Source: Phialemonium atrogriseum
Taxonomy: Eukaryota; Ascomycota; Sordariomycetes; Cephalothecales; Cephalothecaceae
Direction of reading: 5' to 3'
Length of the DNA stretch: 64,000 nt
Assembly: GCF_030411735.1 (NCBI RefSeq)
Contig: NW_026848139.1
Coordinates: 1,674,001-1,738,000, forward strand
Of the stretch, positions 32,380 through 42,386 are shown piece by piece; the stretch's first letter is position 1; each line of letters opens with the position of its first letter. The translations under genes were made by a program, and so were the position numbers. The notes under the pieces were generated by a model. That model was not told the origin of the DNA and made no database searches. It worked only from the letters and a program-made list of their open reading frames with translations.

Positions 32380-35300
32380 ATGGCGGCATCACATACCTCA
32401 GCTCGGCGTCCGGGCTTTGAATTCGCTACCACATCCTTCCTCCTCGGAAACCTGCACTGTCCCACCTGCGTGTCCACCATCCAGACCGTCATAAAGGAGT
32501 CGTGCGCCGGCCAAATTAGATGGGTCTCGCCGAACGTCGTTACTTCAGTCGTGACTGTGGAACACAGTACAGACGCTTCTATCAAGACAATGCAGAAAGT
32601 CCTCGAGGAAAGCGGCTTTGAAGTATGCGGTGTAACGACATCCGCGGGCGGTGACTCGGATCTCGTCGAGCTAGAACCTATCTACGACCGGAGCAATGGG
32701 GACGGTGTCGACGACGCAGCGCGGCCAACTTCCGCATTTAGTCGATGGAGAAGTTATCCGAGAAATGTCGCCAGGAGCCAGACGACTCGATCCTCTCTGG
32801 CCCGGACGCACCTCCAGAACTGCGAGCAGTGTCGCAACTCGGTCGCCGGCCACGCAACCGAGAAGGCCTCCGAGACCACTTTGGTGTCGCAGCCTTCAAG
32901 TTCATCCATGTCGAACCGGACCGTCTCTTCGGGAGGACCCGTCAAGAAGTCATCAAAGTCGTTCATCACGGTAGAGACTGACGATGCTTCAGTCTCGCTT
33001 CCAACCTGGCGGGCAGCGGTTGCCATCGGAGGCATGACATGTGCCGCCTGCGCCAACACCGTCACCGAGGAACTGAACAAACGAGACTGGATCTCGAAGG
33101 TGGCCGTAAATTTGGTCACCAACAGCGCCACGGTTGAACTCAACGACAAACAAAAGGTGGGCGACCTTGTCGAGGCCATTGAGGACCTGGGCTTCGAGGC
33201 GACGCTAGACAGTGTCGTCAGTGTCAGCCAGGAGAACGCCGTAGCACGGGAGAATCAGGATTCGTGGCGGGCGACCCTTGCGATTGGAGGCATGACCTGC
33301 GCTTCTTGTGTCAACACCATTAACGAGGAGCTCAAGAAGAAGGATTGGATTTCCGACTTTGCCATCAATCTAGTCTCAAACAGCGCCACCGTCGAATTCC
33401 GCGATAAGAAGAATGTCGCCCGGCTTGTCGAGACCATTGAGGATCTTGGCTACGAAGCAACAATCGACACTGTCGTTAGTGCGGCTCCACAAAGCAGCCA
33501 GGACCACGAGAGGACGGTCGAGATCCTCCTCGAAGGCCTCTATTGCGAACACTGCCCTGCCAGGGTGGCAAACAGCCTTGTCGGCTTCCGAAGGCAGCTC
33601 GAAGTCCTCCATCAACCGACTCTCCCGAGGCCCATCATCAAGGTCTCTTACACTCCGGACGCTCCCAGGTTCACGGTCAGGCAGATCCTGGCCGCCATTG
33701 AGGCCAGTGACCCGGCGTTGAAAGCTTCCATCTACCATCCACCTACACTGGAAGAGCGGTCCAAACAAATCCAGCGAAAACACCAAAGGGCGCTTCTCTA
33801 CCGCGTCATCTTCACCGGCATTACCTGTATACCGACCTTCATCCTCGGCATCGTCTACATGAGCCTCCTGCCTTCCAGCAACAGATCGAAAGAGTTCCTC
33901 ATGAAGCCGTGGACTTCCGGCATCAGTCGTGCTCAAATGGCCTTGCTCATCATGGCTACCCCGGTATACTTCTTCGCCGCAGATGTCTTCCACGTGAGAG
34001 CATTCAAGGAAATCAAGAACCTATGGCGCCGTGGCAGCCGAGTCCCGATTTTGCGGCGATTTTACAGATTCGGAAGCATGAACACCCTCATGTCCCTGGG
34101 CACGACCATCGCGTACATCTCATCCGTCAGCCAAATCATAGCAGCAGCCGTCTATCAGCCCGACGAGGTCAACGACTCCAATTTCTACTTCGACTCTGTC
34201 GTCTTCTTGACCTTCTTCCTCCTCGTAGGGAGACTGATTGAGAGCTACAGTAAATCAAAGACCGGAGATGCTGTCGAAATGCTTGGGAAGCTCCGGCCCA
34301 CTACAGCAATCCTCGTCGAGCGTCATGGGTCCGAGAAGGAGCGCGACTCGGTCGTCAAGGTCGACATGCTTGATTTTGGCGATATTGTCCGCATCACCCA
34401 TGGCGGCTCCCCACCAGCAGACGGAACCGTCGTGCGCGGTGAGAGCAACTTCGACGAGTCAAGCTTGACCGGCGAGTCTCGGCTGGTCAAGAAAGCCCCT
34501 GGGGACGAGGTATTTGCGGGGACTGTCAACAAGGGTTCGCCGCTCCTGATACAGATCACGGGCGCGGCGGGCCAATCAATGCTGGATCAGATTGTCAAGG
34601 TCGTCCGCGAGGGTCAGACAAAACGTGCTCCCATGGAGCGGGTCGCTGATCTTCTGACCACGTACTTTGTTCCTGTCGTTACCCTGGTCGCCATTCTCAC
34701 GTGGATCCTCTGGATGTCGCTCGGGTTCGGAAAGGTGATCCCGTCACATTTTCTGGACGTTACCTCGGGCGGTTGGGTGGCCTTCTCGCTGCAGTTCGCA
34801 ATCTCGGTTTTCGTTGTGGCATGTCCCTGTGGCCTTGCACTCGCAGCCCCGACAGCTATCTTTGTGGGCGGTGGTATGGCCGCCAAATACGGGATACTCG
34901 CGAAGGGAGGCGGCGAAGCTTTCGAGAAGGCCAGTCACATTGACTGCGTCGTATTCGACAAGACTGGAACCCTGACGGAAGGCGGCGAGCCCTCTATCAC
35001 CGACTCTGATGTTTGCCCGGACTCGGACGGCGTGCCCGAGAAGAAGCGGGCCGGCGTCCTGGCGGCTCTTAGAGCCGTCGAGGAGAATAGCAGCCACCCG
35101 ATAGCAAAGGCAATCGTGTCCTTCTGCACCTCCCAGACTGCAGATAGGGCTGAAGCGGAGGATATGCACGAGATTCCGGGCAAGGGAATGAAGGCCGCTT
35201 TCCGTGGAGTCCTCGAAGAGCCGTTTGAGCTCATCGTGGGCAATGAGGCACTGATGCAGGACTATGATGTGGCAATATCTCCCAAAGTCGCCGAGGCCTT

Positions 35301-36060
35301 GCAGAAGTGGAAGACAGAAGCAAAGTCGGTTGCTCTGGTGGCGACGAGACTCATCACAGCCTCGGACACGGAAGAGGAGGAGGTCTGGACCTTAGCTGCC
35401 ATTCTCTCCATCTCGGACCCAATCCGCCCCGAAGCACCCGCTGTTATCCGCGCCCTCCAGGGCCGTGGCACCCGTGTTTGGATGCTGTCGGGCGACAACC
35501 CCACGACAGCTGCGGCCGTGGGGAAGCAGCTTGGCATCCCGTTGGACCAGATTATTGCAGGCGTGCTACCGACCGAAAAAGCGGCCAAGATCACATACCT
35601 CCAGTCAACGCTCAAAGCACGAGAGGGAGGGAATGCCGAGTCGGTAACGCAGCGGGCCATGGTGGCCATGGTCGGCGATGGCATCAACGACAGTCCGGCC
35701 CTCGCCACCGCAGACGTCGGCATTGCCATCGGGTCGGGATCCGACGTGGCCATCTCGAGCGCGGATTTCGTGCTCGTCAAGTCGGACCTGAAGTCCGTCG
35801 TCACCCTGCTGGACTTGTCGTCCACCGTGTTCCGGCGCATCAAGTTCAACTTCGGCTGGGCGCTGATCTACAACATCCTCGCTGTCCCTGTCGCCGCAGG
35901 GGCGCTATACCCTATCGTGAGCAATGGGAAGCATGTTCGGCTTGACCCAGTCTGGGCTAGCTTGGCCATGGCATTGAGTAGTATTAGTGTGGTGATGAGC
36001 TCGTTGGCCTTAAGATCTGGTTGGCCAATTCTGGGATTCAGGGAACGAAAGGTGGACTGA
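32380..36060 (+). CDS. P1B-type copper-transporting ATPase
   Basis: Single exon, 1226 aa from the ATG at 32380. Four N-terminal metal-binding modules carry CxxC: CPTC at 27, CAAC at 221, CASC at 307 and CEHC at 389. Modules 2 and 3 are a close duplicate pair 86 residues apart. The ATPase core has SLTGES (about 697), the membrane metal site CPC at 815 in VVACPCGLALAAPTA, the phosphorylated Asp860 in DKTGT, the His-Pro pair at 906, and GDGINDSPAL (Asp1100). This defines a Cu+ P1B-1 ATPase (CCC2/ATP7/CrpA group). It either loads copper into the Golgi for oxidases or exports copper for resistance; the multiple N-terminal modules do not settle which. Absence of introns is unusual for so long a gene here but not abnormal. 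Confidence 0.93.
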   Translation: MAASHTSARRPGFEFATTSFLLGNLHCPTCVSTIQTVIKESCAGQIRWVSPNVVTSVVTVEHSTDASIKTMQKVLEESGFEVCGVTTSAGGDSDLVELEPIYDRSNGDGVDDAARPTSAFSRWRSYPRNVARSQTTRSSLARTHLQNCEQCRNSVAGHATEKASETTLVSQPSSSSMSNRTVSSGGPVKKSSKSFITVETDDASVSLPTWRAAVAIGGMTCAACANTVTEELNKRDWISKVAVNLVTNSATVELNDKQKVGDLVEAIEDLGFEATLDSVVSVSQENAVARENQDSWRATLAIGGMTCASCVNTINEELKKKDWISDFAINLVSNSATVEFRDKKNVARLVETIEDLGYEATIDTVVSAAPQSSQDHERTVEILLEGLYCEHCPARVANSLVGFRRQLEVLHQPTLPRPIIKVSYTPDAPRFTVRQILAAIEASDPALKASIYHPPTLEERSKQIQRKHQRALLYRVIFTGITCIPTFILGIVYMSLLPSSNRSKEFLMKPWTSGISRAQMALLIMATPVYFFAADVFHVRAFKEIKNLWRRGSRVPILRRFYRFGSMNTLMSLGTTIAYISSVSQIIAAAVYQPDEVNDSNFYFDSVVFLTFFLLVGRLIESYSKSKTGDAVEMLGKLRPTTAILVERHGSEKERDSVVKVDMLDFGDIVRITHGGSPPADGTVVRGESNFDESSLTGESRLVKKAPGDEVFAGTVNKGSPLLIQITGAAGQSMLDQIVKVVREGQTKRAPMERVADLLTTYFVPVVTLVAILTWILWMSLGFGKVIPSHFLDVTSGGWVAFSLQFAISVFVVACPCGLALAAPTAIFVGGGMAAKYGILAKGGGEAFEKASHIDCVVFDKTGTLTEGGEPSITDSDVCPDSDGVPEKKRAGVLAALRAVEENSSHPIAKAIVSFCTSQTADRAEAEDMHEIPGKGMKAAFRGVLEEPFELIVGNEALMQDYDVAISPKVAEALQKWKTEAKSVALVATRLITASDTEEEEVWTLAAILSISDPIRPEAPAVIRALQGRGTRVWMLSGDNPTTAAAVGKQLGIPLDQIIAGVLPTEKAAKITYLQSTLKAREGGNAESVTQRAMVAMVGDGINDSPALATADVGIAIGSGSDVAISSADFVLVKSDLKSVVTLLDLSSTVFRRIKFNFGWALIYNILAVPVAAGALYPIVSNGKHVRLDPVWASLAMALSSISVVMSSLALRSGWPILGFRERKVD

Positions 36061-36893
36061 GTGGCGGGTAGCTGAGGGTTCCTTTGTTGATGGTTACTGT
36101 TCGGCTCCCACGCCTCTCTAGATGATATTATGATATCAGCTGCCTGTACCTAATAGCCTACTACGGCATGCGATGAGGGCGCCCAGTTGGAGCAATATGC
36201 TAGAATACCCATGATTATTTTGTCCCATCACAACCGAGCCTGATGACTTGTATTCTATGGAAGAAATCATGCAATTCAGTGGGCCTGTCGCTAAGCAATG
36301 GGATTTTGTCTCAGCAACCACGGTGAGACACTAATGCTATCGACTGGTAACCATGCAGAGGCGAAAAAGGCCGGAAGGTTTGGGATTGCAACATTGTCCG
36401 ATTGCCCCCGACTACCGTTCCCTTGCCGGTATTGTGGGTAGGTTCACGTGATCACGCCGAACCTCAAGGTTTAGAAAACCCAAAACACTTGAGCCGCGAT
36501 CAGCGCTAGCTGGATACGGTTAGTACAAGATTGCGTGATTGAAGATTCCTCATGGCAATATGGGATTGCGATTTGCGACAGGGGCCAAACAGACCCCGAC
36601 GAATTTGTAAGTCATGAAAGTGGCTCCGGTTGCGGTTACTGGTCGGTGTTCGGTAAGTGTCTCTATTTCTTCTCATTGCCTCTTTCCTTCTGTCCCTTGA
36701 GATATCAAACTGGTTCTACGGTTTGATATTTGCCCTTCTCCGTATCAATATCGAGACCGACAACCTCGGGCTCCTCCTCTCCTTGAATCCCCCTGGCACG
36801 AGGTATTTCCTACACAACTGCCGGCTCAGTAGAGGCGATACGGTTTCGTGCTCGAACCATCGACAGGAACGAGGAGATTTTGCCCCCGTCACG
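36061..36893. promoter_or_regulatory. MET10 promoter region
   Basis: 833 bp between two + genes with no supported ORF. A TCACGTGA element (annotated separately) lies about 445 bp upstream of the MET10 ATG. A GTAAGT at 36653 could be the donor of a leader intron. Confidence 0.45.
36444..36451 (+). promoter_or_regulatory. TCACGTGA element, possible Cbf1/CPF1-type site
   Basis: The perfect palindrome TCACGTGA matches the bHLH factor Cbf1 site that, with Met4, drives sulfur-assimilation genes in yeast, MET10 among them. It is upstream of MET10 here. Binding in this fungus is inferred only. Confidence 0.4.
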
Positions 36894-39800
36894 ATGCAAT
36901 TGAAGCAGCAAGAAGGGCCCGGAGGCGCCACGCCCCTGGATGCCCCGAAAAGCTTCGAGAAAGTATCTTCCAGCCTACCACTTGGCCAGATGATTCCGAT
37001 ATCCTCCATCTCCGGCCCGACCTATGTCACGGCGCAGCTGCTTGTCCAGCAGATTGCTTACAAGCTCTCCGATAAGATCTTCTCTTACTCTCCCGAGACC
37101 TTTGATCTGGATGTGGCAGTTAAGCGATGGTCCCTCGAGAAGGAGGCGAATATCCACGGGTATCCGACCTCTGTCATTCCCCTCCAGACTCGTGCTGGCG
37201 CCGGGGCTTTCGCTCTCGGCTACATCTTCTCGAAGGACTTTGACTTGAGCAAGAGGGCTATCCCCCAGTCGCTGCTTGCTCCTTCCCTGAGCCTTCGGAA
37301 CCTCCGCTCGGCGCTTGACCAGCTTTCCCTACTCTATGGGGTTGCCAGCCCGTTCGTCGCCCACGTTGCTGCCGCAGACTACTCGGCACAAAACGGTCTC
37401 ATTCCGGAATACCAATCGGCGCTGCAGCTTGCAGAGGAACTCGGCCTCGCTCTCGTGGCCAGCTCTTCAGCTTACGAGGCCCAGCACATGTCGCTCTTCG
37501 CAACGATTCTGGCTTCCGTCCTGCCGACCATCCACATCTACGACGGGCTGCGTACTTCGAGAGAAACCCTGAGAGTGGTAGACGCCCTGAGCGAGACAGG
37601 TATTGCCGAGATATACAACAAGATCGGCAAGGAGGCTGGTTCCCTCAACAAGAGGCTCGACGATGCCGGGAAGACGTTGGAGCTCCTCCGAGCCTTCAAC
37701 AACGAGCTCGGAACTTCTTATGAGCCCTTCGAGTATCACGGCCATGCGGCCGCTACCACCGTCTTCGTCGTCTTCGGCAGCGTCGAGTCTCAGCTGTCGA
37801 AGCAGGTCGTTTCTTACCTAGCAGCCAAAGGGGAGAAGATCGGCGCCCTTAGCGTCCGAGTCTACAGACCATTCATCGAGGAGGCTTTCCTCAGGGCGCT
37901 CCCTAGCTCTGTCGAACAGATTGCTGTCCTGGGTCAGGTTCATGACACTCTGTCTGTTGAAGACGCTTCCGTCCAGTCTGTTCTGTATTCGGATGTCCTT
38001 ACAGCTGTCTCTTTCTCAGACAACTGGGACACAGAACCACTCGTCGTCGATGTCAAGTATGCTGCCTCGGAGGTTCTCACTCCCAGCTCGCTTGCTTCGA
38101 CTTTCCGCAAAGTCACAACCAAGGGTACGGATGCCGAGCCTGCTCTTACACTAGACCTGGCTGGTCAGGCTCAGCAGTATACTTTCTGGGACCTCGACAA
38201 CTCTACCGCCGCCAGCTCTCCATCCGTTGTTGGCGGCATCCTTGCCCGCGAGTCAACGAACAATGTCTTTATCCACGAGGTTCACGACAACCTCATTCAG
38301 GGTGGCATAATCCGAACTGACATTAGGAGCTCCAAGAAATCGATCGAGGCCCCGTATGCCATCGAGCAAGCCGACATCACCGTCGTCGGCGAGGAGAAGC
38401 TTCTGAAGGAGATTGCGATCCTCAACGGCGTCAAGGCTGGTGGCAAGATCATTCTCAGGCTCCCGAATTTCAAGGACGAAGACGTGGAGAAGCGCATTCC
38501 CGAGTGGACCAAGAAGCAGCTACATGCGAAGAATGTCGGTCTGTTCGTCTTAGATTCCTCGTACTCGCCCACCTTTGAGAAGGACGCCCAGCTCTTGGTT
38601 GAGCTGGCATTTTTGCGTCTGGCAAGGCCCGAGATCGCTCCCGAACAGCTCGCCCAGCTCAGCTCCATCTCCCCAGACCAACCAATATTCCAGGAATGCG
38701 TTGATGCCTTACCACAATTCTTCCGGGAGATCGAAGTACCGGCGTCCTGGGCAGAAATTGCCGACGATTCCGTGGCGGCTCCCCGTGAGCTAGATCTCAA
38801 GCCCAGCAGTTTCGCGGCTTTCGAGAAGGAGGATGCGGAGCCCGCATTGCAAGTCAATGACTGGCAATCAGCGGCCAAGGGCTTCGCCTTCAAAGAGGCT
38901 TATGGCACTCAGACCAATCTTCGGCCCGATCTCGCCACCAAGAGCTATACCATCCACGTCAAGGAAAACCGTCGTCTCACTCCTCACAATTACGACCGTA
39001 ATATCTTCCATATCGAGTTCGACTTGGGCGACTCCGGTCTCACATACGACATTGGCGAGGCTCTCGGTATCCACGCGGACAACGATGCTGCGCAGATCCA
39101 GGACTTCATCACCTCGTACGGCCTCAATGCCGATGATCTGGTCCAGGTCCCGTCCCGCGAGGACGCTTCTGTCCTGGAGACGAGGACCATCTACCAGTCG
39201 TTGCTCCAGAACCTTGACATCCTCGGCAAGCCGCCCAAGCGGTTCTACGAATTGCTTGCCGAGTTTGCCACGGACGAGATGGAGAAGAAGAAGCTCGAGT
39301 CCCTCGGCGGCCAGACCGGCGCCGAGGAATTCAAGCGCCGCTCGGAAACCGAGACCGTCACCTACGTGGACATCCTGGAAGAGTTCCAGTCCGCCCGGCC
39401 GGCCTTTGCCGACCTCGTGCGCATCGTCTCTCCCCTGAAGCGCCGCGAGTACAGTATCGCCTCCGCCCAGGCCGTCACGCCGACGTCGGTGTCCCTCATG
39501 ATCGTCGTGGTCGACTGGGTCGACAGCAAGGGCCGCACCCGCTACGGACAGGCGACGCGGTACCTCTCGGAGCTGACCGTGGGCACGCCCATCATCGCCT
39601 CCGTCAAGCCGTCGGTGATGAAGCTCCCCACCAAGGACACGGCGCCGCTGATCATGGCCGGGCTGGGCACTGGCCTCGCGCCGTTCCGCGCCTTCGTCCA
39701 GTACCGCGCCATGCAGAAGGCGCAGGGCAAGGAGATCGGCGCCATCCTGCTGTACCTGGGCAGCCGGCACCAGCGCGAGGAGTACCTGTACGGCGAGGAG

Positions 39801-40103
39801 TGGGAGGCGTACATGGACGCGGGCGTTATCACGCTCCTCGGGGCGGCCTTCTCGCGCGACCAGCCGCAGAAGATCTACATCCAGGACCGCATGCGGCAGA
39901 CGATCGACGACATCGTCAAGGCCTACATCAGCGAGGAGGGCTCCTTCTACCTGTGCGGGCCGACCTGGCCTGTTCCGGACGTCACCGAGGTCCTTCAGGA
40001 GGCCATCGCTAAGGATGCGAAGGGCGCCGGGCGCAAGGTGGACCCGAGGAAGGAGATTGAGCGGTTGAAGGAGGATGGGAGATATGTCCTGGAGGTCTAC
40101 TAG
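36894..40103 (+). CDS. met10: Sulfite reductase [NADPH] flavoprotein alpha subunit
   Basis: Single exon, 1069 aa from the ATG at 36894 (MQLKQQEGPGG). The N-terminal half is a pyruvate-ferredoxin-oxidoreductase-like region (about residues 40-560), as in fungal Met10. The C-terminal half is a ferredoxin-NADP+ reductase module: FAD-binding NIFHIEFDLGDSGLTYDIGE and RREYSIASAQ, NADPH-binding MAGLGTGLAPFRAF, LYLGSRHQREEYLYG, YLCGPTWPVPDV, and the C-terminal RYVLEVY with its aromatic cap over FAD. It passes electrons from NADPH to the hemoprotein beta subunit for reduction of sulfite to sulfide in sulfur assimilation. Length is close to yeast Met10. The frame stays open for 79 codons upstream of the ATG but has no ATG there. 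Confidence 0.95.
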   Translation: MQLKQQEGPGGATPLDAPKSFEKVSSSLPLGQMIPISSISGPTYVTAQLLVQQIAYKLSDKIFSYSPETFDLDVAVKRWSLEKEANIHGYPTSVIPLQTRAGAGAFALGYIFSKDFDLSKRAIPQSLLAPSLSLRNLRSALDQLSLLYGVASPFVAHVAAADYSAQNGLIPEYQSALQLAEELGLALVASSSAYEAQHMSLFATILASVLPTIHIYDGLRTSRETLRVVDALSETGIAEIYNKIGKEAGSLNKRLDDAGKTLELLRAFNNELGTSYEPFEYHGHAAATTVFVVFGSVESQLSKQVVSYLAAKGEKIGALSVRVYRPFIEEAFLRALPSSVEQIAVLGQVHDTLSVEDASVQSVLYSDVLTAVSFSDNWDTEPLVVDVKYAASEVLTPSSLASTFRKVTTKGTDAEPALTLDLAGQAQQYTFWDLDNSTAASSPSVVGGILARESTNNVFIHEVHDNLIQGGIIRTDIRSSKKSIEAPYAIEQADITVVGEEKLLKEIAILNGVKAGGKIILRLPNFKDEDVEKRIPEWTKKQLHAKNVGLFVLDSSYSPTFEKDAQLLVELAFLRLARPEIAPEQLAQLSSISPDQPIFQECVDALPQFFREIEVPASWAEIADDSVAAPRELDLKPSSFAAFEKEDAEPALQVNDWQSAAKGFAFKEAYGTQTNLRPDLATKSYTIHVKENRRLTPHNYDRNIFHIEFDLGDSGLTYDIGEALGIHADNDAAQIQDFITSYGLNADDLVQVPSREDASVLETRTIYQSLLQNLDILGKPPKRFYELLAEFATDEMEKKKLESLGGQTGAEEFKRRSETETVTYVDILEEFQSARPAFADLVRIVSPLKRREYSIASAQAVTPTSVSLMIVVVDWVDSKGRTRYGQATRYLSELTVGTPIIASVKPSVMKLPTKDTAPLIMAGLGTGLAPFRAFVQYRAMQKAQGKEIGAILLYLGSRHQREEYLYGEEWEAYMDAGVITLLGAAFSRDQPQKIYIQDRMRQTIDDIVKAYISEEGSFYLCGPTWPVPDVTEVLQEAIAKDAKGAGRKVDPRKEIERLKEDGRYVLEVY

Positions 40104-40577
40104 TTGAGGGGGGCTGTAATGAAGTGTGCAGTTGGCGGTGATTTTCTTTCTTTTTACACTGCATATCTATTCCGTTCTTCCAGCAGATTGCTGGTCATTA
40201 GCGTGGAGTGTTTGACCCTGTTGATAAACACGAGCTTCCGCTTGCCCACTACTATATAGAAGACATGAAAATTGCGATGTTTCGCTGTACGATGCGAATA
40301 CTACTTTCGGCCGGAACCTCTTCCTTGTGGTGCTCTGTGTTATTACACCCATAGCTAACCTAGCTCTTTTGGTCCATCTCAAGATCCGACTAATGTCCGT
40401 CTAGGCTGTGATAGCCTGTTCGATTCAAAACTTACCATTTCATTCGTAGACCCTGAATGAAGACCCAGTCGGATATTCCGTACAGCTGTATAATATGGCT
40501 ATTCGGGCACGGTTGATTTTGCGCATTTCCACCTTATGGCTGTTCAATTCTCCCAGCGGGCACCCGGACCCCCCCGC
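40104..40577. other. Convergent 3' region, MET10 / S58 peptidase
   Basis: 3' untranslated DNA of two convergent genes; nothing else seen. Confidence 0.4.
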
Positions 40578-41822
40578 CTACAGATACTTCGCCATGATGG
40601 ACTTCAGCTTCTCCAGATCCAGCGCCTCAACGGTGCGACCCTTGAGTCCCACCATGGTCTCAGCCATGCACAGGGCATTGTAGATAGCCTCCTCGGTAGC
40701 ATCAGCAGCGGCCTCGAACAGGGCATTGATGGAGTTATCGTTGACGACCTGGACGCTCATAGCCGCGGCCTTGAACGGGTCGACGGCGCGCTTCTGCGCC
40801 GTGGCCCTCTGCACGGGAATCTCGTTCGCCGTCGAGAAGGCGAGGAATAGGTCCCCCGACGGGTTGTGGCCATAGCCGCCGACGCGCGCTAGCCCGACCG
40901 TCGCCCGTTTGGCTAGGCGCTGCAGCTGCAGCGGGTGTAGCGGCGCGTCCGTCGCAAGCACGACGATGATGCTGCCGTCCTTCTTGTCCTTGGCCCGCTC
41001 CGCCTCCTCGAACCGCCGCGCCTGCTCCGCCTCCGCCGCCGACAGCCCCGCCGCCGAGGACGCCTTCGCCTCGAGCTCCTCGGCAAGGAGCCGCCCGACC
41101 GGCGCGCCGGTCACCCGGAGGTGGCCCAGCCGGCCGTAGTTTGCCTGCACCAGCGCCGCGATGGTGTACGTCGTCGCCGGCGCCGCCTTGTCGTCGTCTC
41201 CGGGGAGGGCGACGCCGAGCCCGTCGACGACGCGGCTGCTGGTGCCCGTCCCGCCCTTGTGGCCGTGGCACATCATGCCGGTACCGCCGCCGGTGTTGCC
41301 CTCTGGCACGGGGACGCCCCCCGCGGCGGCGTCGATGCCCTCGACGATGTGGTGGGGCCGCACGGCGAAGGTGGAGAGGTCGTTGATGTGGCCGTCAAAG
41401 GTCTCTGCGACGACGGGGAGGAGGAACCAGTCGACGCCGTCTCCGCCGTGTTGCTTGATGGCGTGCTCGTAGACGCCCTGGTAGGCGGCGCCGACGGCGA
41501 ACGAGTTGGTCAGCACGACGGGCGAGCTCAGCAGGCCCGTCTCCTCCAGCCAGTGGCTGCCCGTCATCTCGCCCGAACCATTGAAGCGGAAGATGCCGGC
41601 GTAGCAGGCGCTGTGGAACCAGTCCGCCCGCGGCAGGATCGTGGTCACGCCCGTGTTGACGGAGCCGTCGTTCTGGTGGAGGGACTGGGTGTGCACGAGG
41701 ACACCGGGGACATCGGTGAGGGCATTGAGCGGGCCCGGCTTGTGGGTGCCGATGCGGATGCCCGGGAGGATGTCCCGAATGCGGCCTCTGGGCGTCTTGG
41801 TGGGAACCGTTGCTTGAGCCAT
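40578..41822 (-). CDS. Peptidase family S58 (DmpA-like aminopeptidase)
   Basis: Single exon, 414 aa from ATG 41822 (MAQATVPTKTPRGRIRD). Family landmarks are IRIGTHKPGPLNALTDVPGV near the start, GVTTILPR, LTNSFAVGAAYQGV, and NTGGGTGMMCHGHKGGTGTSSRVV. In the last of these, the Gly-Thr-Ser-Ser region contains the autocatalytic cleavage site that exposes the nucleophile of this N-terminal-nucleophile hydrolase. Further landmarks are IIVVLATDAPLHPLQLQRLAKRA and GYGHNPSGDLFLAFSTAN. Bacterial relatives (DmpA, BapA) release N-terminal D- or L-amino acids or beta-amino acids from peptides. Substrate in this fungus is unknown. A Glu/Ala-rich insertion (EAEQARRFEEAERAKDKKDG) separates two beta-strand regions. 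The gene is intronless and very GC-rich. Confidence 0.88.
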   Translation of the reverse strand: MAQATVPTKTPRGRIRDILPGIRIGTHKPGPLNALTDVPGVLVHTQSLHQNDGSVNTGVTTILPRADWFHSACYAGIFRFNGSGEMTGSHWLEETGLLSSPVVLTNSFAVGAAYQGVYEHAIKQHGGDGVDWFLLPVVAETFDGHINDLSTFAVRPHHIVEGIDAAAGGVPVPEGNTGGGTGMMCHGHKGGTGTSSRVVDGLGVALPGDDDKAAPATTYTIAALVQANYGRLGHLRVTGAPVGRLLAEELEAKASSAAGLSAAEAEQARRFEEAERAKDKKDGSIIVVLATDAPLHPLQLQRLAKRATVGLARVGGYGHNPSGDLFLAFSTANEIPVQRATAQKRAVDPFKAAAMSVQVVNDNSINALFEAAADATEEAIYNALCMAETMVGLKGRTVEALDLEKLKSIMAKYL

Positions 41823-42386
41823 TGATTTGTCTGGATGTTTCTTACGCTGATGACTAGATTGAACCAACCCTATCTCTCAGCCTACCTATGTACCTGGGTG
41901 GACCAGCCGACTTAAGGCTTTTGTACATATCATGACCCCATGGTCGCCATGAGCTTTTCACTTTCGACTCTCACCCAACCATACAGCGCACACGCAAACT
42001 AATGACGCGGATGGAATCGAGCTGCCCGATTCGGAGTCGGAGATGCCAGACCTCGCTGGGCGTGACTCACGCCGAGTTCGGGCCGGATATCTTGCAAGAT
42101 CTACGGATCCGTCCACTAATTTTTCTTGCCATGCAACTAGTCCACACCGAGCTAGCATTGCACCTGTCACTAGCACACCAAAAGCCGTGATTCCATTCCC
42201 CGCACCATCGAAGGAGCGCGGGGTACTTGTTCTTGGTTGATTAGCGTCTGTGGAGCTTCAGACCCAGACCCGGCATTCCAAAGGAGCATCACCGAGGCTA
42301 ACGATTGAAATGACCTCTCCATCTTCGTCGCAGAGAGTCTGTAAAAGTCTCCTGTACATAATTAGACATCCAGACCAAATTCCAAG
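41823..42386. promoter_or_regulatory. Divergent promoter, S58 peptidase / HOT
   Basis: 564 bp between divergent genes. CCTACCTATGTACCTGGG lies at 41880-41897. No supported ORF. Confidence 0.4.

Noticed and set aside
36657..36893. In-frame 79-codon extension upstream of the MET10 ATG
   Set aside because: It contains no ATG, and a likely leader intron donor sits at its start; the ATG at 36894 gives a normal Met10.
38868..39770. 300-codon antisense frame opposite MET10
   Set aside because: Shadow of GC-rich third positions in the reductase domain.
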